Below, in pieces: positions 9,471 through 18,271 of a stretch of 64,000 bases of DNA; the stretch's first letter is position 1, and each line of letters starts with the position of its first letter. The stretch spans positions 372,001-436,000 of the forward strand of contig NZ_CP018888.1 in NCBI RefSeq assembly GCF_001936335.1, in the 5' to 3' direction. The notes beneath the pieces were generated by a model, which made no database searches, was not told the origin of the DNA, and saw nothing but the letters and a program-made list of their open reading frames with translations. The DNA is from Amylolactobacillus amylophilus DSM 20533 = JCM 1125 (GTDB lineage: Bacteria > Bacillota > Bacilli > Lactobacillales > Lactobacillaceae). Both the position numbers and the translations under genes were made by a program.

Positions 9471-9494
9471 AGAAACATCTATATTAGAAACATC
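9465..9494 (+). repeat. Tandem 15-bp direct repeat over the -10 region
   Basis: TATATTAGAAACATC occurs twice back to back (9465-9479 and 9480-9494), duplicating the -10 box and the start region. Confidence 0.85.
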
Positions 9495-9552
9495 CACTTA
9501 ATGAATTAAGGCAGCAAATGGTTAAGGGATAATAAATTTAGGAGTATTGAAC

Positions 9553-9618
9553 ATGCAAGATTTGTGTACTGCTCAATTACAATTAAATACCAATTTCTTT
9601 TTCGACTTCTTTGGATAG
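9553..9618 (+). CDS. Leader peptide ORF, 21 aa
   Basis: ATG at 9553 preceded by GGAG (8-nt spacing) opens a 21-codon ORF ending NFFFDFFG and TAG. A 9-bp hairpin begins immediately after the stop codon. Position between a strong promoter and two terminators, and the parallel arrangement before the second TrpX-like operon, suggest a regulatory leader peptide. It could also be an unregulated small protein. Confidence 0.5.
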   Translation: MQDLCTAQLQLNTNFFFDFFG

Positions 9619-9644
9619 CGATTTGCATCATCGGGTGCAAATCG
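9619..9644 (+). promoter_or_regulatory. Hairpin directly after leader stop codon
   Basis: CGATTTGCA (9619-9627) pairs perfectly with TGCAAATCG (9636-9644). A ribosome at the leader stop codon would cover or melt it. Confidence 0.55.
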
Positions 9645-9696
9645 CGCAACCGCGCTATTGCATCCATGAAGGCGAACTATTAACGTTGCATTTACG

Positions 9697-9733
9697 CCAC
9701 ATGGACTCATAAATCCCATGTGGTTTTTATTTT
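9697..9733 (+). terminator. Leader terminator 1
   Basis: CCACATGG / CCATGTGG (9697-9704, 9716-9723) followed by TTTTTATTTT. Confidence 0.75.
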
Positions 9734-9747
9734 CTCGAGAAATTATT

Positions 9748-9788
9748 GGCCAGCCACTTGGAATTTAAGTCCACAGGCTGGCCTTTTT
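9748..9788 (+). terminator. Leader terminator 2
   Basis: GGCCAGCC / GGCTGGCC (9748-9755, 9776-9783) followed by T5, about 65 nt before the binding-protein gene. No good promoter is visible between it and that gene. Confidence 0.75.
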
Positions 9789-9852
9789 AGTTTGCTAAAT
9801 CACCTACCAGTCAAAGTGAAATCGCACTTAAAAAATTTTTGGAGGAAACAAT

Positions 9853-10842
9853 ATGATAAATAAGCGGGACAAGAAAGTAACACGGCAGAGTAACAAGTTA
9901 ATGCTCGGACTAATTCTCACGGCTGCACTGGCAATTAGCTTCGTTGGTTGTGGCAAGAAAACGGCAGCTAAGGATAACGAACCAATCAAGATTGGCATTC
10001 TTCAACTCATCGACCAAACGGCCTTAACAGATGCGCGGAAAGGCTTTGAAGCAGAACTCGCAGCAGCAGGTTACAAGGGTAAGAAGATTAAGATTGATTA
10101 TGTGAACGCCCAGGGTGATCAGAGTAACCTACGGACAATGAGTGAGAAACTAAAGAAGGACCAAAACGTCGTCAACTTGGCACTTGCAACACCAGCGGCC
10201 CAGGCCCTCCAGAAAGTGGACCCAGACACGCCCATGGTCTTCACCGCTATCACCGATCCAAAGGAAGCCGGCCTCACCACTAATCTCAAACAGCCGGATA
10301 CGAACGCCACTGGTGTGACGGACAATGTTTCCATGAAACTGCAAATTAAATTTCTCCACCATCTGCTGCCAAAAGCGCAAACAGTCGGGATTATCTACAA
10401 TGCTGCAGAATCAAACTCGCTTACGCAGGTCAAAGAGGCTGAGAAGGAACTGAAACAGCTGGGAATTAAGGTGAAGAAATTGACCGTGGCGACGACAAAC
10501 GACGTGGATCAGGCAACACGCTCGATGGCAAAGAAAGTCGACGCCATCTACCTACCAACTGACAACACGATGGCCGCCGCGATGGTGACAGTGGGTAAGA
10601 TTTCAAGAAAGACTAAGGTCCCAGTTATTCCTGGTGCAAGTACCATGGTGCGGGATGGTGGTGTTGCTAACGAGGGACTAGATTATGAGAAACTTGGCCG
10701 CCAAACGGCTAAGTTAGCCATCAAAATCATCAAGGGCCAGCAGGTTTCTGATCTCCCAGTCGAACAGCCAAAAGACATCACAATTATTAAAAATGAAAAG
10801 ATGATGCAGGCGCTGGGTATTTCAGACGATCAATTAGAATAG
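9853..10842 (+). CDS. TrpX-like ABC transporter substrate-binding lipoprotein
   Basis: 329 residues of the ABC_sub_bind family (COG2984), to which TrpX belongs. A long signal peptide ends in a lipobox (ISFVGC), so the mature protein is lipid-anchored outside the membrane. Family landmarks: IGILQLIDQTALTDARKGFE, GDQSNLRTM, ATPAAQALQ, PTDNTM. GGAGG precedes the ATG. Unlike its paralogue at 39533-40537 there is no permease or ATPase gene nearby, so it may feed that transporter. Tryptophan as ligand is inferred from the family only. Confidence 0.8.
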   Translation: MINKRDKKVTRQSNKLMLGLILTAALAISFVGCGKKTAAKDNEPIKIGILQLIDQTALTDARKGFEAELAAAGYKGKKIKIDYVNAQGDQSNLRTMSEKLKKDQNVVNLALATPAAQALQKVDPDTPMVFTAITDPKEAGLTTNLKQPDTNATGVTDNVSMKLQIKFLHHLLPKAQTVGIIYNAAESNSLTQVKEAEKELKQLGIKVKKLTVATTNDVDQATRSMAKKVDAIYLPTDNTMAAAMVTVGKISRKTKVPVIPGASTMVRDGGVANEGLDYEKLGRQTAKLAIKIIKGQQVSDLPVEQPKDITIIKNEKMMQALGISDDQLE

Positions 10843-10870
10843 ATCCGCATCAGCTGAAAATTGGCACAAT

Positions 10871-10917
10871 AAAAATTAGGCCAACACTCTTGAACAGAGA
10901 TTGTCAGCCTGATTTTT
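10871..10917. terminator. Bidirectional terminator
   Basis: AAAAATTAGGC (10871-10881) pairs with GCCTGATTTTT (10907-10917), between two convergent genes. Confidence 0.75.
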
Positions 10918-12240
10918 CTATTCTTGGTGTGCCCGATGCCACTCCTTAATCTGTTCTAGACGTGCCTTAAACCGCACCTCTTGGCCCTCGATTGTCGGTA
11001 AATAATACTCGTGACCGGCGACCGATTCCGGCATTGTGTCCATCGTCGTTAACTTATCCTTAGTTGCATGGGCGTATTCGTAATCTTTACCATAGCCTAG
11101 ATCCTTCATCAACTTCGTTGGTGCATTTCTAATCTGCAAAGGAACCGGATCATTCGCAGTCTGCTTGACGTCCTTTGCCGCAGCATTCTTGGCCGCATAA
11201 ACCGCATTAGACTTCGGCGCAAGCGCCATATAAGTCACCGCCTCTACCAGATGGACATCGCACTCAGGCATCCCCAGAAACTGACAAGCCTGAAAAACGT
11301 TTATGGCTACGTTCAGCGCGTTAGTGTCTGCTAAGCCAATGTCTTCCGCTGCAAAGCGGACAATGCGGCGGGCGATATAAAGCGGATCCTCGCCACCTTC
11401 AAGCATCCGTAGTAGCCAGTAGATCGAAGCATCTACGTCACTATTGCGCATTGATTTATGCAGAGCCGAGATAATGTTGTAGTGCTCTTCACCGTTCTTG
11501 TCGTACAGGACAAATTTACGGGTAATTAGTTGGGCCAGGCTGGACGTGGTCACCGTAATCTCAGAGCCATTCTTCTCACCGTTCAAGACGGCCATTTCCA
11601 GCGTGTTGAGGGCCATCCTTGCATCCCCATCGGCGAAATTTGCAATGGAATGAAGTTCCGCAGCACCGATCTTGACATGCTGTTTCAAAAATCCAGCAGG
11701 ATTGGTGAGCGCATTTTGCAGCAGCTGGCTGATTGCAGCAGTCGTCAATGCCTTCAGTACGAAAACCTTGCAGCGTGATAATAAGGCCGAGTTCACCTCA
11801 AACGAAGGGTTCTCGGTCGTTGCCCCAATCAAAATAATGCTGCCTCGCTCGACATAGGGCAAGAACGCATCCTGCTGTGCCTTATTGAAACGGTGAATCT
11901 CATCAACAAAAACCATCGTCTGTTGCCCAATCTCCCGGTCAAGCTCGGCCTGTTGCATGATCTTTTTAATCTTACTAATACTACTATCGACGGCGCTAAA
12001 GCTCAAAAAATTCGATTTGGTTGTCCGGGCAATAATCTCGGCGAGAGTGGTCTTCCCGACTCCTGGCGGCCCCCAGAAGATCATCGATGATACCTGGTCA
12101 TTCTCGATGATTTCACGCAGGATTTTGCCGGGACCAAGCAAATGGTCCTGACCGACAAATTGCGCCAGCGTTTGCGGTCTCACCCGACTCGCGAGTGGCG
12201 TATTGTCTACTTGGTTTGCAAAAAGTGATTCTTGTTTCAT
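10918..12240 (-). CDS. rarA: Replication-associated recombination protein A
   Basis: AAA+ ATPase of the RarA/MgsA/WRNIP1 family acting at stalled replication forks. 440 residues; Walker A GPPGVGKTT, Walker B VFVDEIHRF, sensor region GATTENPSF, then the C-terminal tetramerisation domain (DVDASIYWLLRMLEGGEDP). Single gene with its own surroundings; converges on the TrpX-like gene across a shared terminator. Confidence 0.92.
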   Translation of the reverse strand: MKQESLFANQVDNTPLASRVRPQTLAQFVGQDHLLGPGKILREIIENDQVSSMIFWGPPGVGKTTLAEIIARTTKSNFLSFSAVDSSISKIKKIMQQAELDREIGQQTMVFVDEIHRFNKAQQDAFLPYVERGSIILIGATTENPSFEVNSALLSRCKVFVLKALTTAAISQLLQNALTNPAGFLKQHVKIGAAELHSIANFADGDARMALNTLEMAVLNGEKNGSEITVTTSSLAQLITRKFVLYDKNGEEHYNIISALHKSMRNSDVDASIYWLLRMLEGGEDPLYIARRIVRFAAEDIGLADTNALNVAINVFQACQFLGMPECDVHLVEAVTYMALAPKSNAVYAAKNAAAKDVKQTANDPVPLQIRNAPTKLMKDLGYGKDYEYAHATKDKLTTMDTMPESVAGHEYYLPTIEGQEVRFKARLEQIKEWHRAHQE

Positions 12241-12339
12241 GATAACCGCCTGTTCTTGTGCAACTTAGTTTAGCTAAATTTACTACCAATAATTATACCG
12301 CATTAACCAAACATCTGTTCACCTTTTGCCTAATAGAAA

Positions 12340-12388
12340 AAAAGCCATTCAAGTTTAACCTCCTCACAGAGGCAATTTGAATGGCTTA
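12340..12388 (-). terminator. Intrinsic terminator
   Basis: AAGCCATTCAA arms on the minus strand around an inner CCTC/GAGG hairpin, followed by T7. Ends the nrdJ-DUF4430 unit. Confidence 0.8.
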
Positions 12389-12405
12389 AATGAAATATCG
12401 TCACC

Positions 12406-12816
12406 TTATTTTTCGTATGTGCTCAGCTTGAAGACAACCTTGTCCTTTGGTGCAAGCTGGATCTCGCCTGCACCCTTTGTGGCATCCTGACCATTTACCG
12501 TGAAGGTCCAGTAAGCGCCAGCTTGGTCGTCTTGTTCTACACCATTGATCGCCGAGACGAATCCCTTACTTTCGGTCACCCGATAGCTCTTCTTCAAGGC
12601 GGCTAAAACTGACTCGCCCTTTTTGAACGACACCTTCTTGTTGCCTAGCACCTTGTTGTTGGTTCGATCAAACACCTTAATTGTTGCCGTTTGGTTCGCG
12701 ACAGAACTTGATTTAGTTTGTGTATTGTCTGTTGACTTCTCCTGATTGCTGCAGCCCACTCCTAGGAGCAGTATTGGTAATACCGCCACAACCAAAATTC
12801 TTAGCAGTTTTTTCAT
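12406..12816 (-). CDS. DUF4430 lipoprotein (transcobalamin-like domain)
   Basis: 136 residues: signal peptide with lipobox (LLGVGC), a short Ser/Thr/Gln linker, then a DUF4430-type domain (ATIKVFDRTNNKVLGNKKVSF ending in GEIQLAPKDKVVF, with the AYWTFTVNG motif). This domain is related to the C-terminal part of transcobalamin/intrinsic factor. It lies 24 nt downstream of the B12-dependent ribonucleotide reductase gene and before their common terminator. A role in capturing cobalamin at the cell surface is suggested by that context but unproven. Confidence 0.75.
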   Translation of the reverse strand: MKKLLRILVVAVLPILLLGVGCSNQEKSTDNTQTKSSSVANQTATIKVFDRTNNKVLGNKKVSFKKGESVLAALKKSYRVTESKGFVSAINGVEQDDQAGAYWTFTVNGQDATKGAGEIQLAPKDKVVFKLSTYEK

Positions 12817-12840
12817 TAAAAAATTTCCTTAATATTAGTA

Positions 12841-15408
12841 TTACAGCCCGCACTTCAATTGTACTTTACAGTTGGTGCACGTGGTACAGCCACCAATCTT
12901 CTCCACAATTCCCTTGTGGCAGATTGGACAAATGTTTCCTTCGTCGACACCCTCGACACGGCCGGTAAACAGGCCTGTGAGCTCTTCATCAGTGGGGGCA
13001 CACTGTTCTTTTGTGTCGTCCGTATCGGTAATTACGTGTAGCTCAACTTGTTCAACGGCCTTGACAGGTTCATCGGTCGTCTTAGCCTTACTTGTATCAT
13101 CGTCATCCAGTAAGTTATCCATCGTGTTTTCTTCATTAGTGAGGGTCAGCACCTGTGAATCACGGCTACCATCCACGTAGACGGTACCCCCTTTTGCACC
13201 ACCATCGTAGAGGTCTTGGTACACCTGGGCAACTTGTTCCACGCTGTAGCCTCTTGGCGCGTTGACGGTCTTCGAGATAGAACTATCAACCCAGCGCTGA
13301 ATGACACATTGAACGTCAACGTGCTCCTTTGGAGAAAGCTCCATTGCCGAGACGAAGAAATCAGGTAAGTTTTCCTTAGTTGTCCCCGGATGACTTGCAA
13401 GGTATTCATCAACAATTGCAGCGTTTACTTCGATGAATTTGCCCAGACGACCTGAACGGAAGTATGAGAATGAGTAGTATGGCTCTAAACCGGTTGAGAC
13501 GCCGGTCATAGTCCCAGTCGAGCCAGTAGGAGCAACCGTTAACAGGTGTGAATTTCTAATCCCATACTTCAAGACATCTTGGCGAATGTCCTCAGGCATC
13601 TTCTTCATGTAACCGGTATTGATAAATTTCTCCCGTAAAGCTGCTGTCTCTGCGGCAGTTTGGCCAACCAAGAATGGGAAACTACCTTTAGTCTTAGCTA
13701 ACTCTATTGATTGTCGGTAAGCGGTCGTTGCGATAATTTCAAACAGATGATCGATCAATTGGTTACCCTCAACTGAACCATACCGTTTCTCACAGTAAAT
13801 CAACAGGTCTGCGAGACCCATGATGCCCATGCCAATCCGTCGTTCTCCCTTAGCTTGCCGCTCGTTTTTGTCGAAAAAGTATGGCGTAGCATCAATAACG
13901 AGATCCTGGAATTGCACGGCGTGACGCACAACCCGTTTCAGCTTCTCTTCATCCACAGTCTTAGTTTCTTTATTCACGAAATTAGCTAGGTTCAAGGAAG
14001 CCAGGTTGCAGACTGCATATGGGGTCAGTGGCTGCTCACCACAAGGGTTGGTAGCTACAACCTTTTGACCGTAAGCAGTTGCATTCGTCATCTCGTTTGC
14101 GTTATCGATGAAGAAAATTCCGGGTTCAGCAGAGTAGGTTGCACAAAAAGTAATCAAATCCCAAAGTTCACGAGCTTTAATTGTTCTGTAGGTTTTGACG
14201 GCGTGACCCATTTTTTCCCATTCACGCACATCACCGACATCCTGCCACTGCTCGTCATAGATGGCCATCTCCGCTTCATCGTAGTTATCGACGTCTGGAA
14301 ATCTTAGTTCATAGTTGCCATCAGTTTTAACAGCCTCCATGAATTCCTTCGTTAAACAAACCGAAATATTTGCTCCGGTCAAGAAGTCAGCATTTTGAAC
14401 GGAATAGCTACCACCTAGACGGAGCTTCTCCTCAATCTCGTGTTTGAACTGACTCTCTTCAGTATGCTCAATTGCCTCTTGGTAGAAGGCTTGCTCATCA
14501 GAAGAGAGTGGCTTGAAGTCTAGCTTTTCACTCGCTAGTCGCCGGACCAACTTGCTCTTACTGTTGTTAATCAAGTACTGCAATACTGACGGATTTTGGA
14601 TTTTGGCTAAAATAAATTCGAAGATGTCTGGGTGCCAGTCGGCCAACATGATCATCTGGGCCCCACGACGAGATCCGCCCTGTTCAACCAAGTGAGTTAA
14701 GTTGGCCAGGTCATTCAGCCAGGAAATAGCCCCGGAGGATTTACCATTGACACCATGGACCACTGCAGCCTTTGGCCGCAACGTTGAACCATTCGTCCCG
14801 ACACCGCCACCGCGACTCATGATTTCCATTACTTCCTGTCTGTGCTTGGCTAGCCCACCACGTGAGTCCTGGATGAACGGCATCACGTAGCAATTAAAGT
14901 AGGTCACCTCAGAGTTTGTCCCCGCCCCGTAGATAACTCGACCGGCAGGAATAAAGTTCTGGTGCACGAGTTCATGGTAGAAATCTTTTTCGAGCTGGGC
15001 TTCATCACTAGCTGCTGCACTGTGAGCAATTCCTGTGGCTACCCGCTTAGCAACTTGTTCGTAGAATAACTCTAGTGGTTTCTCAATCTCCGTTTTACGA
15101 CGGGTCACAATGCCATCAGCCTCATCTAGTACGCCACGGAATTCTTCCTCGACCAATATCTGGACGATCTCACCATTAATCTCGGTCACGTTACCAATAC
15201 CACGCGTGGGGTAATTGGGATCATCCTTCACGGTAAGCACGACCAGATCACCTACAGCTAACGTGCTGTTACTAGGATCTTTATAGGTATACCTGTCGAG
15301 CATAATTAGGCGCGCAATGCCGGTAAAAGTCATGTGCATATCTGGCGTAATTAGCGTAATTTCAGGAAAATTTTGTGTAATAATCGTATTGAGGTTCGTA
15401 TAGTCCAT
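12841..15408 (-). CDS. nrdJ: Adenosylcobalamin-dependent (class II) ribonucleotide reductase
   Basis: Makes deoxyribonucleotides from ribonucleotides with adenosylcobalamin as radical source. 855 residues. Motifs: GRVIYGAGTNSEVTYFNCYV, SRGGGVGTNGSTLRP, NPCGEQPL with the thiyl cysteine, and TGSTGTMTGVSTGLEP. The C-terminus is a zinc ribbon with two CxxC pairs (CPICHKG ... CTTCTNC) and a final CGL tail that likely relays electrons. Lactobacilli commonly use class II RNR and must obtain B12 or make it. The DUF4430 lipoprotein gene follows in the same transcript. No cobalamin riboswitch fits the short upstream region. Confidence 0.93.
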   Translation of the reverse strand: MDYTNLNTIITQNFPEITLITPDMHMTFTGIARLIMLDRYTYKDPSNSTLAVGDLVVLTVKDDPNYPTRGIGNVTEINGEIVQILVEEEFRGVLDEADGIVTRRKTEIEKPLELFYEQVAKRVATGIAHSAAASDEAQLEKDFYHELVHQNFIPAGRVIYGAGTNSEVTYFNCYVMPFIQDSRGGLAKHRQEVMEIMSRGGGVGTNGSTLRPKAAVVHGVNGKSSGAISWLNDLANLTHLVEQGGSRRGAQMIMLADWHPDIFEFILAKIQNPSVLQYLINNSKSKLVRRLASEKLDFKPLSSDEQAFYQEAIEHTEESQFKHEIEEKLRLGGSYSVQNADFLTGANISVCLTKEFMEAVKTDGNYELRFPDVDNYDEAEMAIYDEQWQDVGDVREWEKMGHAVKTYRTIKARELWDLITFCATYSAEPGIFFIDNANEMTNATAYGQKVVATNPCGEQPLTPYAVCNLASLNLANFVNKETKTVDEEKLKRVVRHAVQFQDLVIDATPYFFDKNERQAKGERRIGMGIMGLADLLIYCEKRYGSVEGNQLIDHLFEIIATTAYRQSIELAKTKGSFPFLVGQTAAETAALREKFINTGYMKKMPEDIRQDVLKYGIRNSHLLTVAPTGSTGTMTGVSTGLEPYYSFSYFRSGRLGKFIEVNAAIVDEYLASHPGTTKENLPDFFVSAMELSPKEHVDVQCVIQRWVDSSISKTVNAPRGYSVEQVAQVYQDLYDGGAKGGTVYVDGSRDSQVLTLTNEENTMDNLLDDDDTSKAKTTDEPVKAVEQVELHVITDTDDTKEQCAPTDEELTGLFTGRVEGVDEGNICPICHKGIVEKIGGCTTCTNCKVQLKCGL

Positions 15409-15565
15409 AACTCTTGCTCCTTGGTTAATCTACTATATTTTGTGGTGCATAATTCAATTCTATACTATATAAGGTGTAATTCAAGACTTTAAAAAATAAT
15501 TTTTCTGTGCTATGGCACACACGAAGGCAACTATTTAATAACCAAATTCTGCCAAAGCACTTAAA

Positions 15566-15600
15566 AAAACCTGTTAGATTTTGTTAATCTAACAGGTTTT
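15566..15600 (-). terminator. Intrinsic terminator
   Basis: Perfect 15-bp stem AAAACCTGTTAGATT / AATCTAACAGGTTTT with T7 on the minus strand, ending the deoxyribosyltransferase transcript. Confidence 0.85.
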
Positions 15601-15615
15601 GACCGTCCGGAAAAT

Positions 15616-16095
15616 TTATTTAAGATAATCCCGTAAGCCAGAGACTAAATCCTTGCTGCTACTGTATACTTGACCGTTTTGTTTGATTAAGCCAATCACA
15701 AAGAGGTTGATGTATGCAAACTGACTCTCTGCTACCTCCTGTAACGCCTCTAGCTTAGCCTGATTCGTTGCCCCCTGTTGCCGTGAGTCCGTGTAGAGAC
15801 CGACCACCGGGATGTTTTTGCCGAAAGCTAGCCCAATCTCAGCCGCCACACCGGCATCAAGCCCTACTCCGTCCAGAACCGCTACCACCAAATCACTGGC
15901 TACTAACTCGTTCGTATCACCTTTTGCGATAGCGATGCTGTCTGCATAAGCGTTCTTGTCATTGATACTGGCGTTCTCCTGGGGTAAGTAGACCTCTACA
16001 TTAGGATATTCATTTCTAATCTGTTCGACCATATAGGCGTTATAACGGGCTTCTTGCTCAGAAAAAAGACCGTTTGCAAAATAAATTTTCGTCAC
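15616..16095 (-). CDS. Nucleoside 2-deoxyribosyltransferase
   Basis: Transfers 2-deoxyribose between bases for nucleoside salvage. 159 residues with the Rossmann-like fold motifs of the family: IYFANGLFSEQEARYN at the start, a middle Asp-rich ASDLVVAVLDG, and GVAAEIGLAFG holding the likely nucleophilic Glu. It follows the ANT(6)-like gene by 2 nt, so the two are translated together, and lies upstream of nrdJ. Substrate type (purine-only or general) cannot be read. Confidence 0.85.
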   Translation of the reverse strand: MTKIYFANGLFSEQEARYNAYMVEQIRNEYPNVEVYLPQENASINDKNAYADSIAIAKGDTNELVASDLVVAVLDGVGLDAGVAAEIGLAFGKNIPVVGLYTDSRQQGATNQAKLEALQEVAESQFAYINLFVIGLIKQNGQVYSSSKDLVSGLRDYLK

Positions 16096-16097
16096 AA

Positions 16098-16964
16098 TTA
16101 ATTCTCCAATATCTTCTTTAGTTTAGTATTAGTATATTCCATCACGCGCTCACCAGAAGTAGGATCATAGTCCAAACCGATTTGTTGTGCATTCTGGATT
16201 GCCAGGGCCTGGTACTGTTCCTGGATCTCTACCATATTCTGCGCCACCGTCTCTAGACTCGACATGTTGCTAAAGCGCCGCAACTCATCCTGCTCGGCTA
16301 CAGTCAGGTACGAAAAGAGATCGCCCACGTTCTTGCCGAGGTTAACCTGGAAATCGTGCTCGAAGGCTACTCGCCATTCGACCTGCATGAGGTACTCACC
16401 CAGAATTCCGTCGAAGTAATGGTCTACGGCGTAAAAAAATTGATTGCGCAATATTCCCTTAACGACGTACGGACCAATCCACCAGAATTCATTGGTTCGC
16501 CGGAAGAAGAAGCCCTGGGACGGTTTCTTGCGGAAGTAGCGCCGATCATCTTGGACCAACTCTAATCCGGCTAATATGTGTGCGGGATCAAACAGCACCT
16601 GTGCAATTGGATCAGCTTTAGCCCAGGCACCAATCTCAGATTCTGGTACCAGACCCAAATCCAGTCGATTGCCATCAGTGAACAGCATTAAGAAGTTAAA
16701 TCTCTTCGTATAATCGATTGGTCTTGGGGTAAGATCCATCGGGGTCTGCATTACAATTCGTTCCCCAAATTCATCAAGCCAACCACGCTCATCAATTAAA
16801 TGTTGCATCTGATCATCTGGCACCACATAAATGATGTCGAAATCGGTAAATTCATCACTTCTTGCCTTATAGACCCGTGAGCCATTGGCAGCAATCGCCC
16901 GCACAACACCAAGCTTCTCCGCCACAGCAAAGATCAGTTGTCTCATCTCAGCCTTAGTTCGCAT
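16098..16964 (-). CDS. ANT(6)-like aminoglycoside adenylyltransferase homologue
   Basis: 288 residues matching AadE/AadK streptomycin 6-adenylyltransferases along the length: MRTKAEMRQLIFAVAEK, the nucleotidyltransferase motif GSRVYKARSDEFTDFDI, RLDLGLVP, and NEFWWIGPYVVKGI. Chosen start is the ATG at 16962-16964, with GGAAGGG ten nt upstream. It is close in length to the family (about 290-300). Chromosomal and embedded in salvage genes, so it is likely an intrinsic enzyme; whether it modifies streptomycin is not known. Confidence 0.8.
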   Translation of the reverse strand: MRTKAEMRQLIFAVAEKLGVVRAIAANGSRVYKARSDEFTDFDIIYVVPDDQMQHLIDERGWLDEFGERIVMQTPMDLTPRPIDYTKRFNFLMLFTDGNRLDLGLVPESEIGAWAKADPIAQVLFDPAHILAGLELVQDDRRYFRKKPSQGFFFRRTNEFWWIGPYVVKGILRNQFFYAVDHYFDGILGEYLMQVEWRVAFEHDFQVNLGKNVGDLFSYLTVAEQDELRRFSNMSSLETVAQNMVEIQEQYQALAIQNAQQIGLDYDPTSGERVMEYTNTKLKKILEN

Positions 16965-17002
16965 TTTCACACAACCCTTCCACAATTATTGTTTAGTTAA
17001 AA

Positions 17003-17527
17003 TTACCTCTTTGGATACTTTAAATTAGCAACAGCTACTCCCTCATGCTCTAACAGTTTAACTTTCCTGTCTAGCCCACCACTATAGCCGGTAAGTTGCC
17101 TATTTTGGCCCAGCACCCGGTGACAGGGAACTAGGATGACAAGTGGATTTCTTCCTATTGCTCCACCTACCGCCTGTGAGCTCATCGACTTTTGACCCAG
17201 GCGTTTGGCGCATTTGACCGCGATATCCCGATAAGTGGTTGTTTGTCCATAAGGAATCTGACTGATCTCGGACCACACAACTTTGGCAAACTCGCTGCCT
17301 GTTGTCCTAGTCCTCAGAACAGAAACATCCGGTTCTAAGCCAGCGAAATAATCTGTTAGCCAGTCCTTAGTTCGGGATAATAGTTCGTTATTAGCATCTA
17401 AGTGCGCAGTTTGTTCAATCTTACTCAAAAGTTCTTTCGTCAGGAAATCAATCCCGGTCAGATTCTCACCGTCACTGCGGAGTAACAGTGTGCCAAGCGG
17501 TGAGTCAGTTAGGCTGTATAAGTCCAT
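17003..17527 (-). CDS. ogt: Methylated-DNA-protein cysteine methyltransferase
   Basis: Suicide repair protein that removes alkyl groups from O6-alkylguanine. 174 residues with active-site PCHRV (Cys135), the DNA-binding YGQTTTYRDIA segment and GRNPLVILVPCHRV context. Same strand as the neighbours but separated from each by 35-40 nt. Confidence 0.92.
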   Translation of the reverse strand: MDLYSLTDSPLGTLLLRSDGENLTGIDFLTKELLSKIEQTAHLDANNELLSRTKDWLTDYFAGLEPDVSVLRTRTTGSEFAKVVWSEISQIPYGQTTTYRDIAVKCAKRLGQKSMSSQAVGGAIGRNPLVILVPCHRVLGQNRQLTGYSGGLDRKVKLLEHEGVAVANLKYPKR

Positions 17528-17563
17528 CGTTAGTACCCCGTTTCTTAAGCGGTATTATTTACC

Positions 17564-17896
17564 CTATTCAAGCTCTTTAATGGTTCTTCTCAACTTATTC
17601 TGTTGCTTGACAATCCACATCTGTTCGGGGTAATTATTCACTAATTCGGTCGCAAATTCAACCGAATCTTCGCCAACGACATCCTTCAGTGGCACATTGT
17701 CCGCTGCAGCTTGTTCGAAAATTCCTAAACCATCATAGATTACCGTCATAATACCATCACCTGCTGCGAAATTGTAAATATAGCGCTCAATAGCTGCATA
17801 AGCCACCGCGTAATCATGGGGTAACTTGGCCAATCTCGCCTTGTATTCACTATATTCCTTCTTATCTCCGACCAACTTCTTTAAAATATTCTCCAT
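17564..17896 (-). CDS. DUF1048 family protein
   Basis: 110 residues, helical, matching the DUF1048 pattern (YSEYKARLAKLPHDY, YNFAAGDGIMTV, YDGLGIFEQAAADN). These proteins are usually encoded right after a PadR repressor. Here the start codon overlaps the padR stop (TAATG), so they are translationally coupled. Function unknown. Confidence 0.8.
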   Translation of the reverse strand: MENILKKLVGDKKEYSEYKARLAKLPHDYAVAYAAIERYIYNFAAGDGIMTVIYDGLGIFEQAAADNVPLKDVVGEDSVEFATELVNNYPEQMWIVKQQNKLRRTIKELE

Positions 17897-18213
17897 TAAT
17901 GTGTCTCCCTCAGTTGTGTCAATTTAGTACCAATAAAATCCCACTTCACCCAGAAATCATCTAAATATGCCTTTCCAGCCTCATTCAATGAGTAGAATTT
18001 ACGCATTGGTCCCTGATCCGACTTTTTCTTCTCAATGGTCACGAGTCCCTTTTTCTCTAACCTAAGTAGAACAGTGTATACTGTTCCCTCCACCAGGTTA
18101 TCAAAGCCGAGGCTTACCAGATAACTGGTAATTTCGTAGCCATAGGTTGCCTTCTTATTCTTGATTGTCTGTAATAGAACACCTTCTAGTATGCCCTTTA
18201 GAATCTCGGTCAT
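17896..18213 (-). CDS. PadR family transcriptional regulator
   Basis: 105 residues: winged helix-turn-helix (GYEITSYLVSLGFDNLVEGTVYTVLLRLEKKGL) with the C-terminal helix for dimerisation. Start placed at the ATG in GGAAGGAATGACC because PadR proteins typically begin with this ILKGILEG helix. Probably represses its own operon through a palindrome over the -10 box (see 18272-18281). Confidence 0.85.
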   Translation of the reverse strand: MTEILKGILEGVLLQTIKNKKATYGYEITSYLVSLGFDNLVEGTVYTVLLRLEKKGLVTIEKKKSDQGPMRKFYSLNEAGKAYLDDFWVKWDFIGTKLTQLRETH

Positions 18214-18271
18214 TCCTTCCAATTAGTACACCACCCGTCAGATATTTAACTATATTGTGCTGTTAAGTACC

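Noticed and set aside
9442-9852. T-box riboswitch before the TrpX-like gene
   Set aside because: No AGGGTGGNACCGCG motif or stem I pattern; a short ORF with hairpins fits better.
15409-15565. Cobalamin riboswitch before nrdJ
   Set aside because: The gap is only about 150 nt and lacks the conserved B12-box core.
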